From Actinomycetaceae bacterium (lineage in GTDB: Bacteria > Actinomycetota > Actinomycetes > Actinomycetales > Actinomycetaceae), in contig JAUMZK010000001.1 of assembly GCA_030528145.1 (NCBI GenBank), positions 475,931 to 539,930 of the forward strand: DNA of 64,000 nucleotides. The letters run 5' to 3'. Position numbers and translations under genes: made by a program. The notes below the pieces were generated by a model that was given only the letters and a program-made list of their open reading frames with translations, searched no databases and was not told the origin of the DNA. Below are positions 28,501 to 37,841 of this stretch, one piece after another. Positions within the stretch are counted from its first letter, which is position 1. Each line of letters starts with the position of its first letter.

Positions 28501-28762
28501 GTGCCACAATGTCTTTAACGTAACCGGTCAGCAGGTGCCCGTAGTGCGGCAACCCGTTGGCAAAGGGCGGACCGTCGTAGAACACGAATTCGTTATTACC
28601 GTCCTCGCCAGCTTCGCGACTTTCAACTGACTTCTTAAAGGTGGCGTGTTCTTCCCAGTATTTCAGCGTTTCTACTTCGAGCTGGGGCAGGTTTGGGGAG
28701 GACGGAATTTCGGTGTCCCTGTGCCTGGGGTAGTAGCCGCGTTTGCCGTTGTCCGTGGTCAA
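25505..28762 (-). CDS. ileS: Isoleucine--tRNA ligase
   Basis: A 1085-residue class Ia synthetase of the long, eukaryote-like IleRS type found in many actinobacteria. The HIGH motif is HYGH (within [17 protein letters not shown]), the editing domain follows, and KMSKS lies in [16 protein letters not shown]. The start is TTG at 28762 with AGGAG eight bases upstream, giving [20 protein letters not shown]. The ribosome binding site lies in the 3' arm of the T-box sequestrator, so expression is controlled by tRNA-Ile charging. Transcription is away from proC. Confidence 0.97.
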   Translation of the reverse strand: MTTDNGKRGYYPRHRDTEIPSSPNLPQLEVETLKYWEEHATFKKSVESREAGEDGNNEFVFYDGPPFANGLPHYGHLLTGYVKDIVARYQTQLGRRVERRFGWDTHGLPAELEAERILGIEDKSDIDGPDGIGIAKFNETCRSSVLRYTNEWQDYVNRQARWVDWENDYKTLDPTYMESVIWAFKTLYDKGLAYEGYRVLPYCWHDQTPLSNHELKMDDDVYQDRQDNTVTVGLRLESGELALIWTTTPWTLPSNLAVAVGPNIDYAVVSVAADLESSLAGETVILASALVQNYTKELGTEPQVLRTVKGSELVGRAYTPIFDYFADTGTDVPGPNAFHVIGADFVSTEDGTGLVHIAPAFGEDDMFACMDAGINAVLPVDEAGKFTAEVPEYEGLQVFDANKPIIMDLRRAHEQDAGPLARTPKEKRARLVRQQSYNHSYPHCWRCRKPLIYRAVSSWFVKVSAFRDRMVELNQNITWVPEHTKDGQFGKWLEGARDWSISRNRYWGSPIPVWKSDNPEYPRIDVYGSFAELERDFGVEVTDLHRPFIDTLVRPNPDDPTGKSMMRRIPDVLDCWFDSGSMPFAQVHYPFENKEWFNSHYPGDFIVEYIGQTRGWFYVLHVLATALFDCNAFTSCISHGIVLGDDGRKMSKSLRNYPDVRGVFDNYGSDAMRWFLMSSPVVRGGNLIVTDSGIRDTVRQILLPLWNTYYFFVLYAGACNKGAGYAAKRIEDAAGLEEMDRYILAALNKLTREVRAAQDTYDIAGACHLVEHFADRLSNWYVRNSRQRFWDEDEAAFDTLYTVLVRLMEVAAPLAPLLTEEIWRGLTGGESVHLTDYPQPVTPWDDDALVETMEEVRAVVSGAHSLRKAEKIRVRQPLRQLTVVSDNIESLKAFTPLVESEVNVKQVRLVPAGESGLEVTKELTLFPREFPANVRKHTSQLFKAQKTGEWVEAGGGKIKFEGVLVGGEPVVLGPGQVSTRLRVQAGEGESATVVGKGTFIVLDTTIDNALEAEGYARDLVRTIQDQRKAEGLHIADRINLIVRVPETRVMDVRTHSEMISRETLAVTMDVIPGDTIRVELRKSQG

Positions 28763-28950
28763 AATCGTTCTCCTCGGGATTTCGAGGACGACTTTTGCCG
28801 CGGTACCACCTCGGTTGCCAAACTGACCCTGTGCCAGTTGACCTCTTCGTTTGCGCTGTGACGGGCTGCCCGCCGGGTTCTACTGAGTTTCCCGTTCTTC
28901 CCGGTGCTCCCCGGTGATTGCCGGATCCTAGCCCTTTCATCTTAGGTAAA
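28763..28950 (-). promoter_or_regulatory. Ile T-box riboswitch (translational type) controlling ileS
   Basis: The minus strand carries the canonical T-box AGGTGGTACCGCGG at 28811-28798. Upstream is a short stem I (CCGGCAATCACCGG) whose loop holds ATC at 28918-28916, the likely isoleucine specifier, as in ultrashort actinobacterial ileS T-boxes. Downstream, CCTCG-AAATC-CCGAGG forms a hairpin that hides the AGGAG of ileS instead of a terminator with T run. So uncharged tRNA-Ile is expected to free the ribosome binding site. Boundaries at the 5' end are approximate. Confidence 0.88.
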
Positions 28951-29077
28951 TGAAACGACTTATACAAAGCTATTTGTGATTTTTAGATGTGTAACTGACC
29001 ACGGATTTTTCTTTTTTCGAGGACGGTGAGAATGAATCTTTTTCGTGCTCGTGTTTACACTTGGGTGGGAGGTTTTT

Positions 29078-29881
29078 ATGAAGGTTGGAATTATTGGAAC
29101 CGGAAACATGGGCGGGGCTATTGCTCGCGGTGTCGGAAAATCTGCGGATTTCGCCTTAGCCATGTTTGACCCGAACACAGCCAGTGCGAAAGCTATTCAA
29201 GACGAGGTCGGTGGGCAAGTAACAGCGGACGCGGCAAAACTGGTTACGGTTTCGGACATTATTGTGGGGGCGGTAAAACCCCACCTAATGGGACAGGTTC
29301 TGGGCGAAATTGCCGCGGATTTGGATGGCAAAATTGTGGTTTCTATTGCGGCGGGTCGCCCTTTGAAAACTTTGCAGCAAGACGTGCAGAACGCAAAATG
29401 CCAGCTGTTCCGGGCTATGCCAAATGTGAATGCGATTATTGGCAAGGCCATGACGGGCGTGGCAGGCGCGCCAGGCACGTCTCAAAGCGCTTTAAACAAC
29501 GTGGTTGCAATGTTTGAAACTTGCGGGCACGTAGAGGTCATCCCAGAAGAACACTTTGCCGTCTATGCGGCTATCGCCGGGTGCAGCCCAGCTTGGGTAT
29601 TCACTATGGTGGATTCTTTAGCCAGGGCGGCAGTTGCCCATGGCATTCCCAAGGCGCAGGCGGTGCGCATTGCGGCGGCGGCAGTCGGCGGTTCTGGGGA
29701 CCTTGCCCGTTATGAAGCCGATCAGGGCATTATTCCGGCAGCTTTGGTGGATCGCGTTACCAGTCCTGGGGGAACCACGGTGGCAGGTTTGTTGGCTGCC
29801 GAGGACGCCGGGTTTAGTCCCGCCATTCGCGCCGCAGTGGACGCGGCAGTTGACCGTGACAACGAATTGGCGGAGGGTTGA
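29078..29881 (+). CDS. proC: Pyrroline-5-carboxylate reductase
   Basis: ProC makes proline by NAD(P)H reduction of pyrroline-5-carboxylate. The ATG at 29078 follows GGGAGG and gives MKVGIIGTGNMGGAIARG, a Rossmann start; AMPNVNAIIGKAMTGVAG and the C-terminal signature DRVTSPGGTTVAGLLAAED are intact. 267 residues, normal. A longer reading to 29045 is not supported. The last codon overlaps the TTG start of the MFS gene. Confidence 0.95.
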   Translation: MKVGIIGTGNMGGAIARGVGKSADFALAMFDPNTASAKAIQDEVGGQVTADAAKLVTVSDIIVGAVKPHLMGQVLGEIAADLDGKIVVSIAAGRPLKTLQQDVQNAKCQLFRAMPNVNAIIGKAMTGVAGAPGTSQSALNNVVAMFETCGHVEVIPEEHFAVYAAIAGCSPAWVFTMVDSLARAAVAHGIPKAQAVRIAAAAVGGSGDLARYEADQGIIPAALVDRVTSPGGTTVAGLLAAEDAGFSPAIRAAVDAAVDRDNELAEG

Positions 29882-31122
29882 GTTCTACTACTGAACACAT
29901 CCGTCCACTGCTAGGACCGATATATGTCCCCTCAGTGTTTTATTCCTTAGGCTCGGGGGCGGTGCGACCAATGGCAGTTTTGGCTGCACTGCAGGTAGGA
30001 ATGAATCATTCGGAAGCGTCGCTAATAATGGCGCTGTTTGGGTTGGTGGCTGTTATTGCCTCCCCTGTCGTGGGGCAAATATTGTTGCGCGCCGCCGATC
30101 GTTCCGCACTGATCGCAGCCACTTTTTTGCTGAGCGCAGGGTGCGTCCTCGACCTAGTGGCGCTGTCTATTAGTGCGGGCAATACGGCAAAGACGGTTTA
30201 TGCCACCGGCATTATTACGTTGGCCGTTGCTTCTGCGGTTTGGGGGCTGGCGCGTCAATCGTATTTGGCTGAACGCGTCGCCCCCCAGTTTCGTGCCAGT
30301 GCGCTGGCACTTTTAGGCGGAACTTTGCGCGCTGGGGACATGCTGGGTCCAGCATTAGGAGCGGGCATAGTGGCTTTGTTGTCCTTCCCTGGGGTTTTTT
30401 GGCTGCAAATTCTCACCGGTATTTTGGCGTTAGTGTGCATCCTTGTTTTTGTACTGCCAGACGAAAAAGTGGCATCGTCCTCGGAAAAAACCACCCCCAT
30501 TAATCCGGTAAGCACTGGCAAATTGCGTGCCACCAGCGACAAAATCAGTACCACAATTGCGGGAGTCAGCGGCATATCGTTGGCACTAGTGCGCATAAAC
30601 CGCACGGTGTTAATCCCCTTGTGGGGTACTCAGATTGGTTTGCACGCTTCCACAATTTCGGTAGCTTTCGTAATTGGGGCGTTGTGCGACCTCATGTCCA
30701 TTTATCCGGGCGGGAAAGCTCAGGATTTATGGGGGCGATCGGCGGCACTAATACCAGCGTTCGCACTGATGGCAATCGGTTTTTCTATCCTGGCTATTTT
30801 CCCCACAGTAACCGTGTATTTTGTGGGCACCGCCTTGACCGGTTTGGGGAATGGTTTTAGCAGCGGTTCACTGATGACTTTGGGGGTGGACATGTCCCCG
30901 GACGTGCGCCGTCAAAAGTTTTTGGGGAATTGGACCGCATTAACTGGTCTGGGTGGGGTTCTGGGTCCGGCACTGGCATCCCTGCTGACCAGCTTGTTTG
31001 GCGTTGGCGGGGGCATTTGGGCAACTGTAGGCGTGGCGAGCGGGGCAGGCTTGTGGACGCTGTTCTTGCTGCCTACTGCCTACAGACGCTTGGGCTTGTC
31101 CACAAAAGCGCTGCCGCTCTAG
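29878..31122 (+). CDS. Major facilitator superfamily transporter
   Basis: A 414-residue protein with about 12 hydrophobic segments in two six-helix halves joined by a charged loop (~200-225). Family features include LAERVAPQFRASALALLGG and, in the second half, GGKAQDLWGRSAALIP, a variant of the MFS loop motif. The substrate is unknown; the closest feel is a drug or metabolite exporter. The TTG start overlaps the proC stop (TTGAG), so it is coupled to proC; a later start is possible since GGAGG is very close to the TTG. Confidence 0.8.
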   Translation: MSSTTEHIRPLLGPIYVPSVFYSLGSGAVRPMAVLAALQVGMNHSEASLIMALFGLVAVIASPVVGQILLRAADRSALIAATFLLSAGCVLDLVALSISAGNTAKTVYATGIITLAVASAVWGLARQSYLAERVAPQFRASALALLGGTLRAGDMLGPALGAGIVALLSFPGVFWLQILTGILALVCILVFVLPDEKVASSSEKTTPINPVSTGKLRATSDKISTTIAGVSGISLALVRINRTVLIPLWGTQIGLHASTISVAFVIGALCDLMSIYPGGKAQDLWGRSAALIPAFALMAIGFSILAIFPTVTVYFVGTALTGLGNGFSSGSLMTLGVDMSPDVRRQKFLGNWTALTGLGGVLGPALASLLTSLFGVGGGIWATVGVASGAGLWTLFLLPTAYRRLGLSTKALPL

Positions 31123-31209
31123 CCAAGACTGCGCCCCAGCGCTGGCAGTTATGCACTAAGTGGGCACCTGTCGCGCTGGCGCCCACGCAATATTTTCCCG
31201 AGGACGCCC

Positions 31210-32634
31210 CTAAATTCGCGCGCTCATGTAGCGTTTCACCGCGTCGCTATCGGCGGGCAATTGGTCTACGCGCCACGGCAAGTCTTCGATCCCCGCAAAC
31301 CGGGGCGGCACTGGCGGGACGTGCCCAATCGCTTCGGCAATAGTGTCCGCAAACTTTACTGGCAGGGCGGTTTCGAGGACGACCACCGGACCGGGCACTG
31401 CCACTTTCTTTGCTACTGCCAAGCCGTCCGCCGTGTGCGGGTCCACCAGTACCCCATTTTGTTGGTACAACTCCCGAATTTGCTGCACGCGGTCCTGGTG
31501 GGTGGCAGCACCTGCCAGAAAACCGTATTTTTCGCGTGCCCGCAACATAAGGTCTGCCGGTAATGTAAAACCGCCCTCGGGAACCATTTGTCCGAACAAT
31601 CGCGCAATTTCCGCTGCGTTGCGCCCCAACAAATCGAATACAAAACGTTCAAAATTGGAGGCTTTGGAAATATCCATCGATGGCGAGGACGTTTTCAAAG
31701 TTTCCGCCGCTGCGCGCACCCGGTAGGTGCCTGTGCGGAAAAATTCTTCTAAAACATTATTTTCGTTTGTCGCAACTATCAGGTGCCGAATCGGCAACCC
31801 CATCATTTTCGCAATATGACCAGCACAAATATCCCCAAAATTACCGGTCGGTACGCAGAATGATACTGGCGGTTTTTCCTCCAAGTTCGCCCCTACTACC
31901 TTCAAGTAGCAGCTGATGTAGTACACGATTTGGGCAGCCAGACGCGCCCAGTTAATCGAGTTTACCGCCCCCAATTTGGTCTTACGTTTGAAGTCCGCGT
32001 CCGCATTCAGCACTTTCACAATGTCCTGACAGTCGTCAAAAACGCCGTCGATCGCCAAGTTGAATATGTTGTCGGCGCTAATTGAGAACATTTGGGCACG
32101 CTGGAAAGGCGTCATTCGCCCCTGCGGAGTCAACATGAATACCCGCACGTTTTTGCGCCCGGCCAACGCATATTCGGCCGCAGACCCGGTATCCCCACTG
32201 GTAGCGCCGACAATATTCAGGGCAGCTTTCCGCCGCTCTAACTCATATTCAAACAGTTCGCCCAGTAACTGCATTGCCATGTCTTTGAACGCGGCGGTAG
32301 GACCGTTAGACAAATGTCCCAACCATAGTCCCTCCCCCAAGTCGCTGACGGGTACTATTTCCGGGTGGGAAAATTTCGGAGGGCGGTACGCACGCTGACA
32401 GATTGCCTGCAAGTCGTCCTCGGGAATGTCGTCCATAAACAGCGCCAATACGTTAGCAGCTAACGCCGCATAGCCTTCTTTTTCGAGGACGCCTGCCCAC
32501 TTTTTCAGCGTTTGCCCACCAATTTGCGGGTAACTTTCTGGCATGTACAATCCCCCGTCGGCGGCTAAACCAGTCAACAGTATTTCGCAAAAATGTCCGG
32601 GTTGGACCTGCCCGCGCGTAGAAATGTACCTCAT
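31210..32634 (-). CDS. thrC: Threonine synthase
   Basis: ThrC converts O-phosphohomoserine to threonine with PLP. The 474-residue protein is the longer ThrC form: RYISTRGQ at the N-terminus, the PLP lysine in AAFKDMAMQLLGE, and GATSGDTGSAAEYA and VPTGNFGDICAGH binding phosphate. Start ATG at 32634. It diverges from valS across ~100 bases. No other threonine genes are nearby. Confidence 0.95.
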   Translation of the reverse strand: MRYISTRGQVQPGHFCEILLTGLAADGGLYMPESYPQIGGQTLKKWAGVLEKEGYAALAANVLALFMDDIPEDDLQAICQRAYRPPKFSHPEIVPVSDLGEGLWLGHLSNGPTAAFKDMAMQLLGELFEYELERRKAALNIVGATSGDTGSAAEYALAGRKNVRVFMLTPQGRMTPFQRAQMFSISADNIFNLAIDGVFDDCQDIVKVLNADADFKRKTKLGAVNSINWARLAAQIVYYISCYLKVVGANLEEKPPVSFCVPTGNFGDICAGHIAKMMGLPIRHLIVATNENNVLEEFFRTGTYRVRAAAETLKTSSPSMDISKASNFERFVFDLLGRNAAEIARLFGQMVPEGGFTLPADLMLRAREKYGFLAGAATHQDRVQQIRELYQQNGVLVDPHTADGLAVAKKVAVPGPVVVLETALPVKFADTIAEAIGHVPPVPPRFAGIEDLPWRVDQLPADSDAVKRYMSARI

Positions 32635-32736
32635 GAGGGAATAATACCGGTTGAGGTGAAAGTGCGAGTGGCTTGTACAATTGCCTTTGTAATCTTTTAC
32701 CGATCCGGTACACCCCCGGCATCAAGGAGTTTTATT

Positions 32737-35382
32737 TTGACTGCAGCCAATTTGCCCATTCCCAATGTTCCGCGGCGCGTTAGCCCTGATGGCTTGGAAG
32801 AAAAGTGGGGTAAGTTCTGGGAAGAAAACGGGACTTATGCCTTTGATCGCAACACTGCGCGCGAACAGGTTTATTCCATTGACACTCCCCCTCCAACGGT
32901 TTCGGGGTCTTTGCACGTCGGTCACGTATTCAGTTATACGCACACGGATTTGGTGGCGCGTTACCAGCGCATGCGTGGCATGAATGTTTTCTATCCCATG
33001 GGTTGGGACGATAATGGTCTGCCTACGGAACGGCGGGTACAGAACTATTTTGGTGTTCGCTGCGACCCTTCGTTACCTTACGATCCAGATTTCCAGCCGC
33101 CCCACCGGGGTGGTACGGGCAAGTCCATTAAGCTCCGCGACCAGGTGCCCATTTCGCGCAAGAACTTCATTGAGCTGTGTTGGGAACTTACGGCTGCGGA
33201 CGAACGCCACTTTGAGGCTTTATGGCGCCATTTGGGTTTGTCTGTTGACTGGCATCATCACTACCAAACTATCGGCACAAACGCGCAAAAGGTGGCACAA
33301 GCAGCATTTTTGCGAAACTTAGCCAGAGGCGAAGCCTACCAAGCGGAAGCGCCTGGACTTTGGGATGTGACATTCCAAACAGCGGTGGCGCAGGCAGAAT
33401 TGGAAGCCCGCGAATACCCCGGTTTCTACCATTCTTTGGTGTTCCACGGCGAGGACGAAGACGTCGTTATTGAAACTACCCGCCCAGAATTGTTGCCCGC
33501 GTGTTGCGCTCTGATTGCGCACCCAGAGGACGAACGCTACCAGCATTTGTTTGGCAAGACGGTTACTAGCCCCGGTTTTGAGGTGGCTTTGCCAGTTTTG
33601 GCGCACCCGACAGCAGAGATGGATAAGGGCGCTGGCATTGCCATGTGCTGTACGTTTGGGGATTTGACCGACGTGCAGTGGTGGCGCGAATTGGACCTAC
33701 CAACCCGCAACATTTTGTGTAAAGACGGACGTTTGGTGGGGGCTACGCCGCAGTGGATTACCAGCCCGGCTGGTCAGGATTTGTACCAGCAGTTGGCCGG
33801 TAAGACGGTGTTTAGCGCCCGCCAGGCAATTGTTGCAGCATTGCAGGAAAATGGCGGTATGCTGGGGGAACCTACCCCCACGAACCGCATGACTAACTTT
33901 TTCGAAAAGGGCGATAAACCGCTGGAAATCGTCATGAGTCGCCAGTGGTACATTCGCAATGGTGGCAAGGACTACACGCGCGCAGGCAAGGCGAAGAACT
34001 TGAACGCGGAGCTGCTCGACCGTGGCGACGAACTGGTGTTCCACCCGAATTTCATGCGCGTGCGTTACCGCAACTGGGTGGAAGGGTTGAACACGGATTG
34101 GCTCATTTCCCGCCAGCGTTTCTTCGGCGTGCCCATTCCGGTGTGGTACGAAGTAGACGCCAATGGGGACGTAAATTACGACGCCGTGTTGGTCCCTTCC
34201 GAGGACGCCCTCCCAGTCGATCCCACTACTGACGTTCCGCCTGGTTACAGCGCAGACCAACGTGGTGCGCCCGGCGGGTTCGTACCTTGCCCAGACATTT
34301 TGGACACTTGGGCAACGTCCTCGTTATCCCCCCAGATTGCCGGCGGGTGGCTGCGGGACGAAGACTTGTTCGCCAAGGTCTACCCCATGGATGTGCGTCC
34401 GCAAGCCCAGGACATTATTCGCACCTGGCTCTTTGCTACGGTTGTGCGCGCACACCTGGAATTTGACGGTTTGCCGTTCAAACACGCTGCTATTTCCGGG
34501 TGGATTTTGGACCCTGATCGCAAGAAAATGTCCAAGTCCAAAGGAAACGTGGTTACCCCCATGGGACTATTGGAAAAGCACGGCTCTGACGCGGTGCGCT
34601 ACTGGGCAGCATCAGCGCGACTGGGCACAGACGCCGCCTTCGACGAAGCCGAAATGAAAGTCGGACGGCGCCTGGCAATGAAATTGTTAAACGCCTCCAA
34701 ATTCGCCCTAGCGATGGGCGCAGACCAACCTCTCAATTTGGACCCAGCGCAAGTCAGTGAACCAGCCGACCTGGCCGTCCTCGCCAAACTGCGCGAAGTC
34801 ATCCAGGCGGCCACCGAACATTTTGAAAACTACGAACACACGCGCGCCCTGGAAGTCACAGAACAATTCTTCTGGTCCTTCTGCGATGATTATTTGGAAC
34901 TGGTAAAAGACCGCGCCAACAACTTTGACGCAGAATACAGCGCGGAACTGGTCAATTCGGCGCGCACCGCCCTGGCTATCGTAGTCGACAATATTGTGCG
35001 GCTGTTCGCCCCCTTCCTGCCTTATACTGCCGAGGAAGTGTGGCACTGGTACCGGGAAGGCTCGGTCCACCGCGCCTCCTGGCCCACTGCCGCCGTCCTC
35101 GAAAAAGTGACAGGCAAACCCGAACTGTTGGCGGTAGCAGGTGAAGCCATGGGCGCACTGCGCAAAGTCAAGAGCGAAAACAAGGTTTCCCAACGCACCA
35201 CTTTCGCCCACGCACAATTGCGCGTACCGGCACACATGGTAGAACTGCTGGATGAAATCAAAGATGACATCGTAGCTTCCGCAAAAATTCGCGGAAAACT
35301 GGAAATCACTTCCGCCGAAATTGAACACATCGAAACTGGCACAACCGAACTGGACGAACCCCCAGCAAAGGAACGCAAATGA
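32737..35382 (+). CDS. valS: Valine--tRNA ligase
   Basis: An 881-residue class Ia synthetase. HIGH motif HVGH in PPTVSGSLHVGHVFSYTH; KMSKS in DRKKMSKSKGNVVTP; the editing domain lies between. The TTG at 32737 has AAGGAG eight bases upstream and gives TAANLPIPNVPRR, so the open frame back to 32593 is not used. The gene overlaps the acyl-CoA synthetase by ATGA. In most actinobacteria valS precedes folC; here the two are separated. Confidence 0.96.
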   Translation: MTAANLPIPNVPRRVSPDGLEEKWGKFWEENGTYAFDRNTAREQVYSIDTPPPTVSGSLHVGHVFSYTHTDLVARYQRMRGMNVFYPMGWDDNGLPTERRVQNYFGVRCDPSLPYDPDFQPPHRGGTGKSIKLRDQVPISRKNFIELCWELTAADERHFEALWRHLGLSVDWHHHYQTIGTNAQKVAQAAFLRNLARGEAYQAEAPGLWDVTFQTAVAQAELEAREYPGFYHSLVFHGEDEDVVIETTRPELLPACCALIAHPEDERYQHLFGKTVTSPGFEVALPVLAHPTAEMDKGAGIAMCCTFGDLTDVQWWRELDLPTRNILCKDGRLVGATPQWITSPAGQDLYQQLAGKTVFSARQAIVAALQENGGMLGEPTPTNRMTNFFEKGDKPLEIVMSRQWYIRNGGKDYTRAGKAKNLNAELLDRGDELVFHPNFMRVRYRNWVEGLNTDWLISRQRFFGVPIPVWYEVDANGDVNYDAVLVPSEDALPVDPTTDVPPGYSADQRGAPGGFVPCPDILDTWATSSLSPQIAGGWLRDEDLFAKVYPMDVRPQAQDIIRTWLFATVVRAHLEFDGLPFKHAAISGWILDPDRKKMSKSKGNVVTPMGLLEKHGSDAVRYWAASARLGTDAAFDEAEMKVGRRLAMKLLNASKFALAMGADQPLNLDPAQVSEPADLAVLAKLREVIQAATEHFENYEHTRALEVTEQFFWSFCDDYLELVKDRANNFDAEYSAELVNSARTALAIVVDNIVRLFAPFLPYTAEEVWHWYREGSVHRASWPTAAVLEKVTGKPELLAVAGEAMGALRKVKSENKVSQRTTFAHAQLRVPAHMVELLDEIKDDIVASAKIRGKLEITSAEIEHIETGTTELDEPPAKERK

Positions 35383-37229
35383 GTAAACATAGCGATGTCG
35401 TGGAATGGACAGGACCAACTTTAGTCACCCCTGAGCCTTTCCACACCATTCCGTGGCTGCTTGAAGACCGCGTAAAACGCCTCCCAGATGCGCCGCTGAT
35501 GGAAATAAAAACCCAGCTCGGGGGCAATTGGCGACGTCTGTCAGCGAAACAGTTTGCCGCTGAAGTAAAATCCGTTGCCGCTGGCTTTATTGGGATGGGG
35601 CTGCAGACTGGCGACCGCATTGCCATCATGTCACGCACTTGCTACGAATGGACGCTCCTGGACATTGCGGCCCTGAGTGCCGGTCTGGTAGTTGTCCCCA
35701 TTTACGAAACGGATTCAGCCGAACAAATTGGCACTATTTTAGAGGACGCCGACCCGCGCATAGTCATAACCGAAACTATTGTGCTGGCGCGCCTGGTGCG
35801 CTCTGTGCGCCAAAAAGGCAAGAATTTACAAAAGATCCTCACTATCGAAGACGGAGCACTGGTCTTGCTCGTTGAAGCCGGTCGGGGAGTCGTCCTCGAC
35901 ACCGTAGATCAGCGAACCAAATCGTTAACTGCCGACACGCTGGCAACCATCGTATATACTTCCGGAACTTCCGGCAAGCCCAAGGGCACCTGCCTGACGC
36001 ACGGAAATTTTGCACACCTGGTGATAAACGGGCAAAAATGGATGCCCGAGATTGCGCATATTCGCAGTTCTCGCCTGCTGTTGTTCCTCCCCCTAGCGCA
36101 CGTGTACGCGCGTTTTTTGCAGCTCTTTCAAATTAGTGGCGGAGGCGTTTTAGGACATACCCCCGACACTTCCAATTTACTGGCTGACCTGGCAAAATTC
36201 CGCCCTACATACATTTTGGCAGTGCCGCGCGTCCTCGAAAAAATTTACAATGCCGCAGAAGCAAAGGCGCGTTCCAGCCGGGTTGGTACGGTGATGTTTG
36301 CCAACGCCGTGAAAGTTGCAATTGCGTATTCGCACGCTTTAGATACCGAGGACGGTCCCTCACGTTCGTTGCGCGCCAAACGCCAATTGTTTGAACGCCT
36401 AGTGTACCGTAAAATCACGAAACTGCTTGGTCCAAATGCAAGGTGGGTTATTTCCGGGGGCGCACCACTAGGGGCCCGTTTGGGGCATTTTTTCCGTGGT
36501 ATGGGTATTCCCGTACTAGAAGGCTACGGTCTAACAGAGACGACGGCGCCACTGGCGGTGAACACCCCGCGCCTTACGAAAGTGGGGACGGTGGGACCAC
36601 CTATCGCTACCATTACCGTCAAAATCGCTGAAGATGGTGAAATTCTGCTGAAAGGTCCCTCTGTTTTTAAGGGTTATCATAACCTTCCAGAGGAAACCAA
36701 GGCCGCATTTACTGCAGACGGCTGGTTCCGCAGCGGCGACCTCGGATCTTTAGACATGGACGGGTACCTGTCCATTACTGGGCGGGCGAAGGAAATTATT
36801 GTCACTGCGGGTGGCAAGAACGTAGTGCCTTCCATTTTGGAAGATTCTTTGCGGGGGCATCCTTTGATCAGCCAAACAATGGTGGTGGGCGATAATAAGC
36901 CTTTCATTGCCGCTTTGGTTACTTTGAATGCGGAAATGCTACCGACGTGGTTGCGCAACCACAATCTGCCGCAAATGGACGTGTCTGACGCGGTCCGCCA
37001 CCCACAGGTGCTGGCGGCCTTGGAGCGGGCTATTGAGCGGGCGAACAAGCAGGTTTCGCGGGCGGAATCTATCCGGAAGTTCAAGGTGTTGCTGACGGAT
37101 TTCACGGTAGAAAATGGGCTACTCACGCCCTCTATGAAGGTTATTCGCCGTGAAGTCGCCAAGCGTTTTGCCGCAGAAATCGAGGATTTGTACGCTGGCG
37201 TGAAATCACCGGAAAAAGCACAAAACTGA
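35379..37229 (+). CDS. Long-chain fatty acid--CoA ligase (AMP-forming)
   Basis: A 616-residue ANL-superfamily enzyme activating fatty acids to acyl-CoA through an acyl-adenylate. The P-loop is IVYTSGTSGKPKGTCLTHGN (near residue 190), the adenine-binding GYGLTETTAP is intact, and the hinge region has WFRSGDLGSLD and GRAKEIIVTAGGKNV. This is the FadD15/AMP-dependent class common in actinobacteria. ATGA overlap with valS implies a shared transcript, ended by a strong terminator. Confidence 0.93.
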   Translation: MSKHSDVVEWTGPTLVTPEPFHTIPWLLEDRVKRLPDAPLMEIKTQLGGNWRRLSAKQFAAEVKSVAAGFIGMGLQTGDRIAIMSRTCYEWTLLDIAALSAGLVVVPIYETDSAEQIGTILEDADPRIVITETIVLARLVRSVRQKGKNLQKILTIEDGALVLLVEAGRGVVLDTVDQRTKSLTADTLATIVYTSGTSGKPKGTCLTHGNFAHLVINGQKWMPEIAHIRSSRLLLFLPLAHVYARFLQLFQISGGGVLGHTPDTSNLLADLAKFRPTYILAVPRVLEKIYNAAEAKARSSRVGTVMFANAVKVAIAYSHALDTEDGPSRSLRAKRQLFERLVYRKITKLLGPNARWVISGGAPLGARLGHFFRGMGIPVLEGYGLTETTAPLAVNTPRLTKVGTVGPPIATITVKIAEDGEILLKGPSVFKGYHNLPEETKAAFTADGWFRSGDLGSLDMDGYLSITGRAKEIIVTAGGKNVVPSILEDSLRGHPLISQTMVVGDNKPFIAALVTLNAEMLPTWLRNHNLPQMDVSDAVRHPQVLAALERAIERANKQVSRAESIRKFKVLLTDFTVENGLLTPSMKVIRREVAKRFAAEIEDLYAGVKSPEKAQN

Positions 37230-37258
37230 GCAACTAACCTAGTTAGTCGGCGTTTTGC

Positions 37259-37285
37259 AGTGGGGAGGGCGACCTCCCCACTTTC
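37259..37285 (+). terminator. Terminator after the acyl-CoA ligase gene
   Basis: Perfect ten-base stem AGTGGGGAGG / CCTCCCCACT with a GCGA tetraloop, 30 bases past the stop. It contains one copy of the GAGGGCG word. Confidence 0.8.
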
Positions 37286-37499
37286 GCGTTTTCCCCCTGT
37301 GAGCGTTTTAAACCCGGTAGGCGTGACTATTGATCGAGGACGATGTGCTGGTAGGCGCTTTAAGGTTGCGTTCTGCATACCTTGCGGCAATGCGGTTGCG
37401 GTCTTGTGACCTTCTGCTTTGCAGCCGTATCGCCTCACTGACTCACAGCCCCACAGCCTTATTGCCGCGTAGCATACATAGCCTTACGATGTTACGACG

Positions 37500-37841
37500 T
37501 TACGACATCGCGGAGGGATTGTTTTCCATTTCTTCGCGGATACGTTCGTGGTGGTGTAGTACTTCGTCAACTATGAAGCGCAGGAACTTTTTCTCAAATT
37601 CTGGGTCTAGACCGGAATCAGCGGCGAACTGTTGCAACCGCGCCACCTGGCGTTTTTCCCGGTCGAGATCGGCTGGGGGCAGGTCATATTTGGCTTTTAT
37701 TACCCCCACTTTTTCGGTACAGCGGAAACGTTCGGCCAGCATATGTACCAGCGCGGCGTCAATATTGTCAATGGTTTTCCGGGCTTCTGCCAGCTCTGCA
37801 GGAATATCTGTTGGCTCTTCTAGGAAATGTTCAGCGCCCAC
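37500..37841 (-). CDS. Chorismate mutase (AroQ type)
   Basis: A 113-residue all-helical AroQ chorismate mutase converting chorismate to prephenate for Phe and Tyr. The first helix RKTIDNIDAALVHMLAERF, the VGVIKAKYDLPPADLDREK segment with its catalytic Lys and Arg, and the C-terminal helix FIVDEVLHHHERIRE fit the family. GTG at 37841 has AGGAG seven bases upstream. It overlaps the clpX stop by one base (TAGTG), so it is translated with clpX, an unusual pairing. Confidence 0.9.
   Translation of the reverse strand: MGAEHFLEEPTDIPAELAEARKTIDNIDAALVHMLAERFRCTEKVGVIKAKYDLPPADLDREKRQVARLQQFAADSGLDPEFEKKFLRFIVDEVLHHHERIREEMENNPSAMS

Noticed and set aside
37478..37502. Three tandem 8-bp units TCGTAACG, TCGTAACA, TCGTAAGG at the end of the chorismate mutase gene
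   Set aside because: Too short and diverged to claim a functional repeat.
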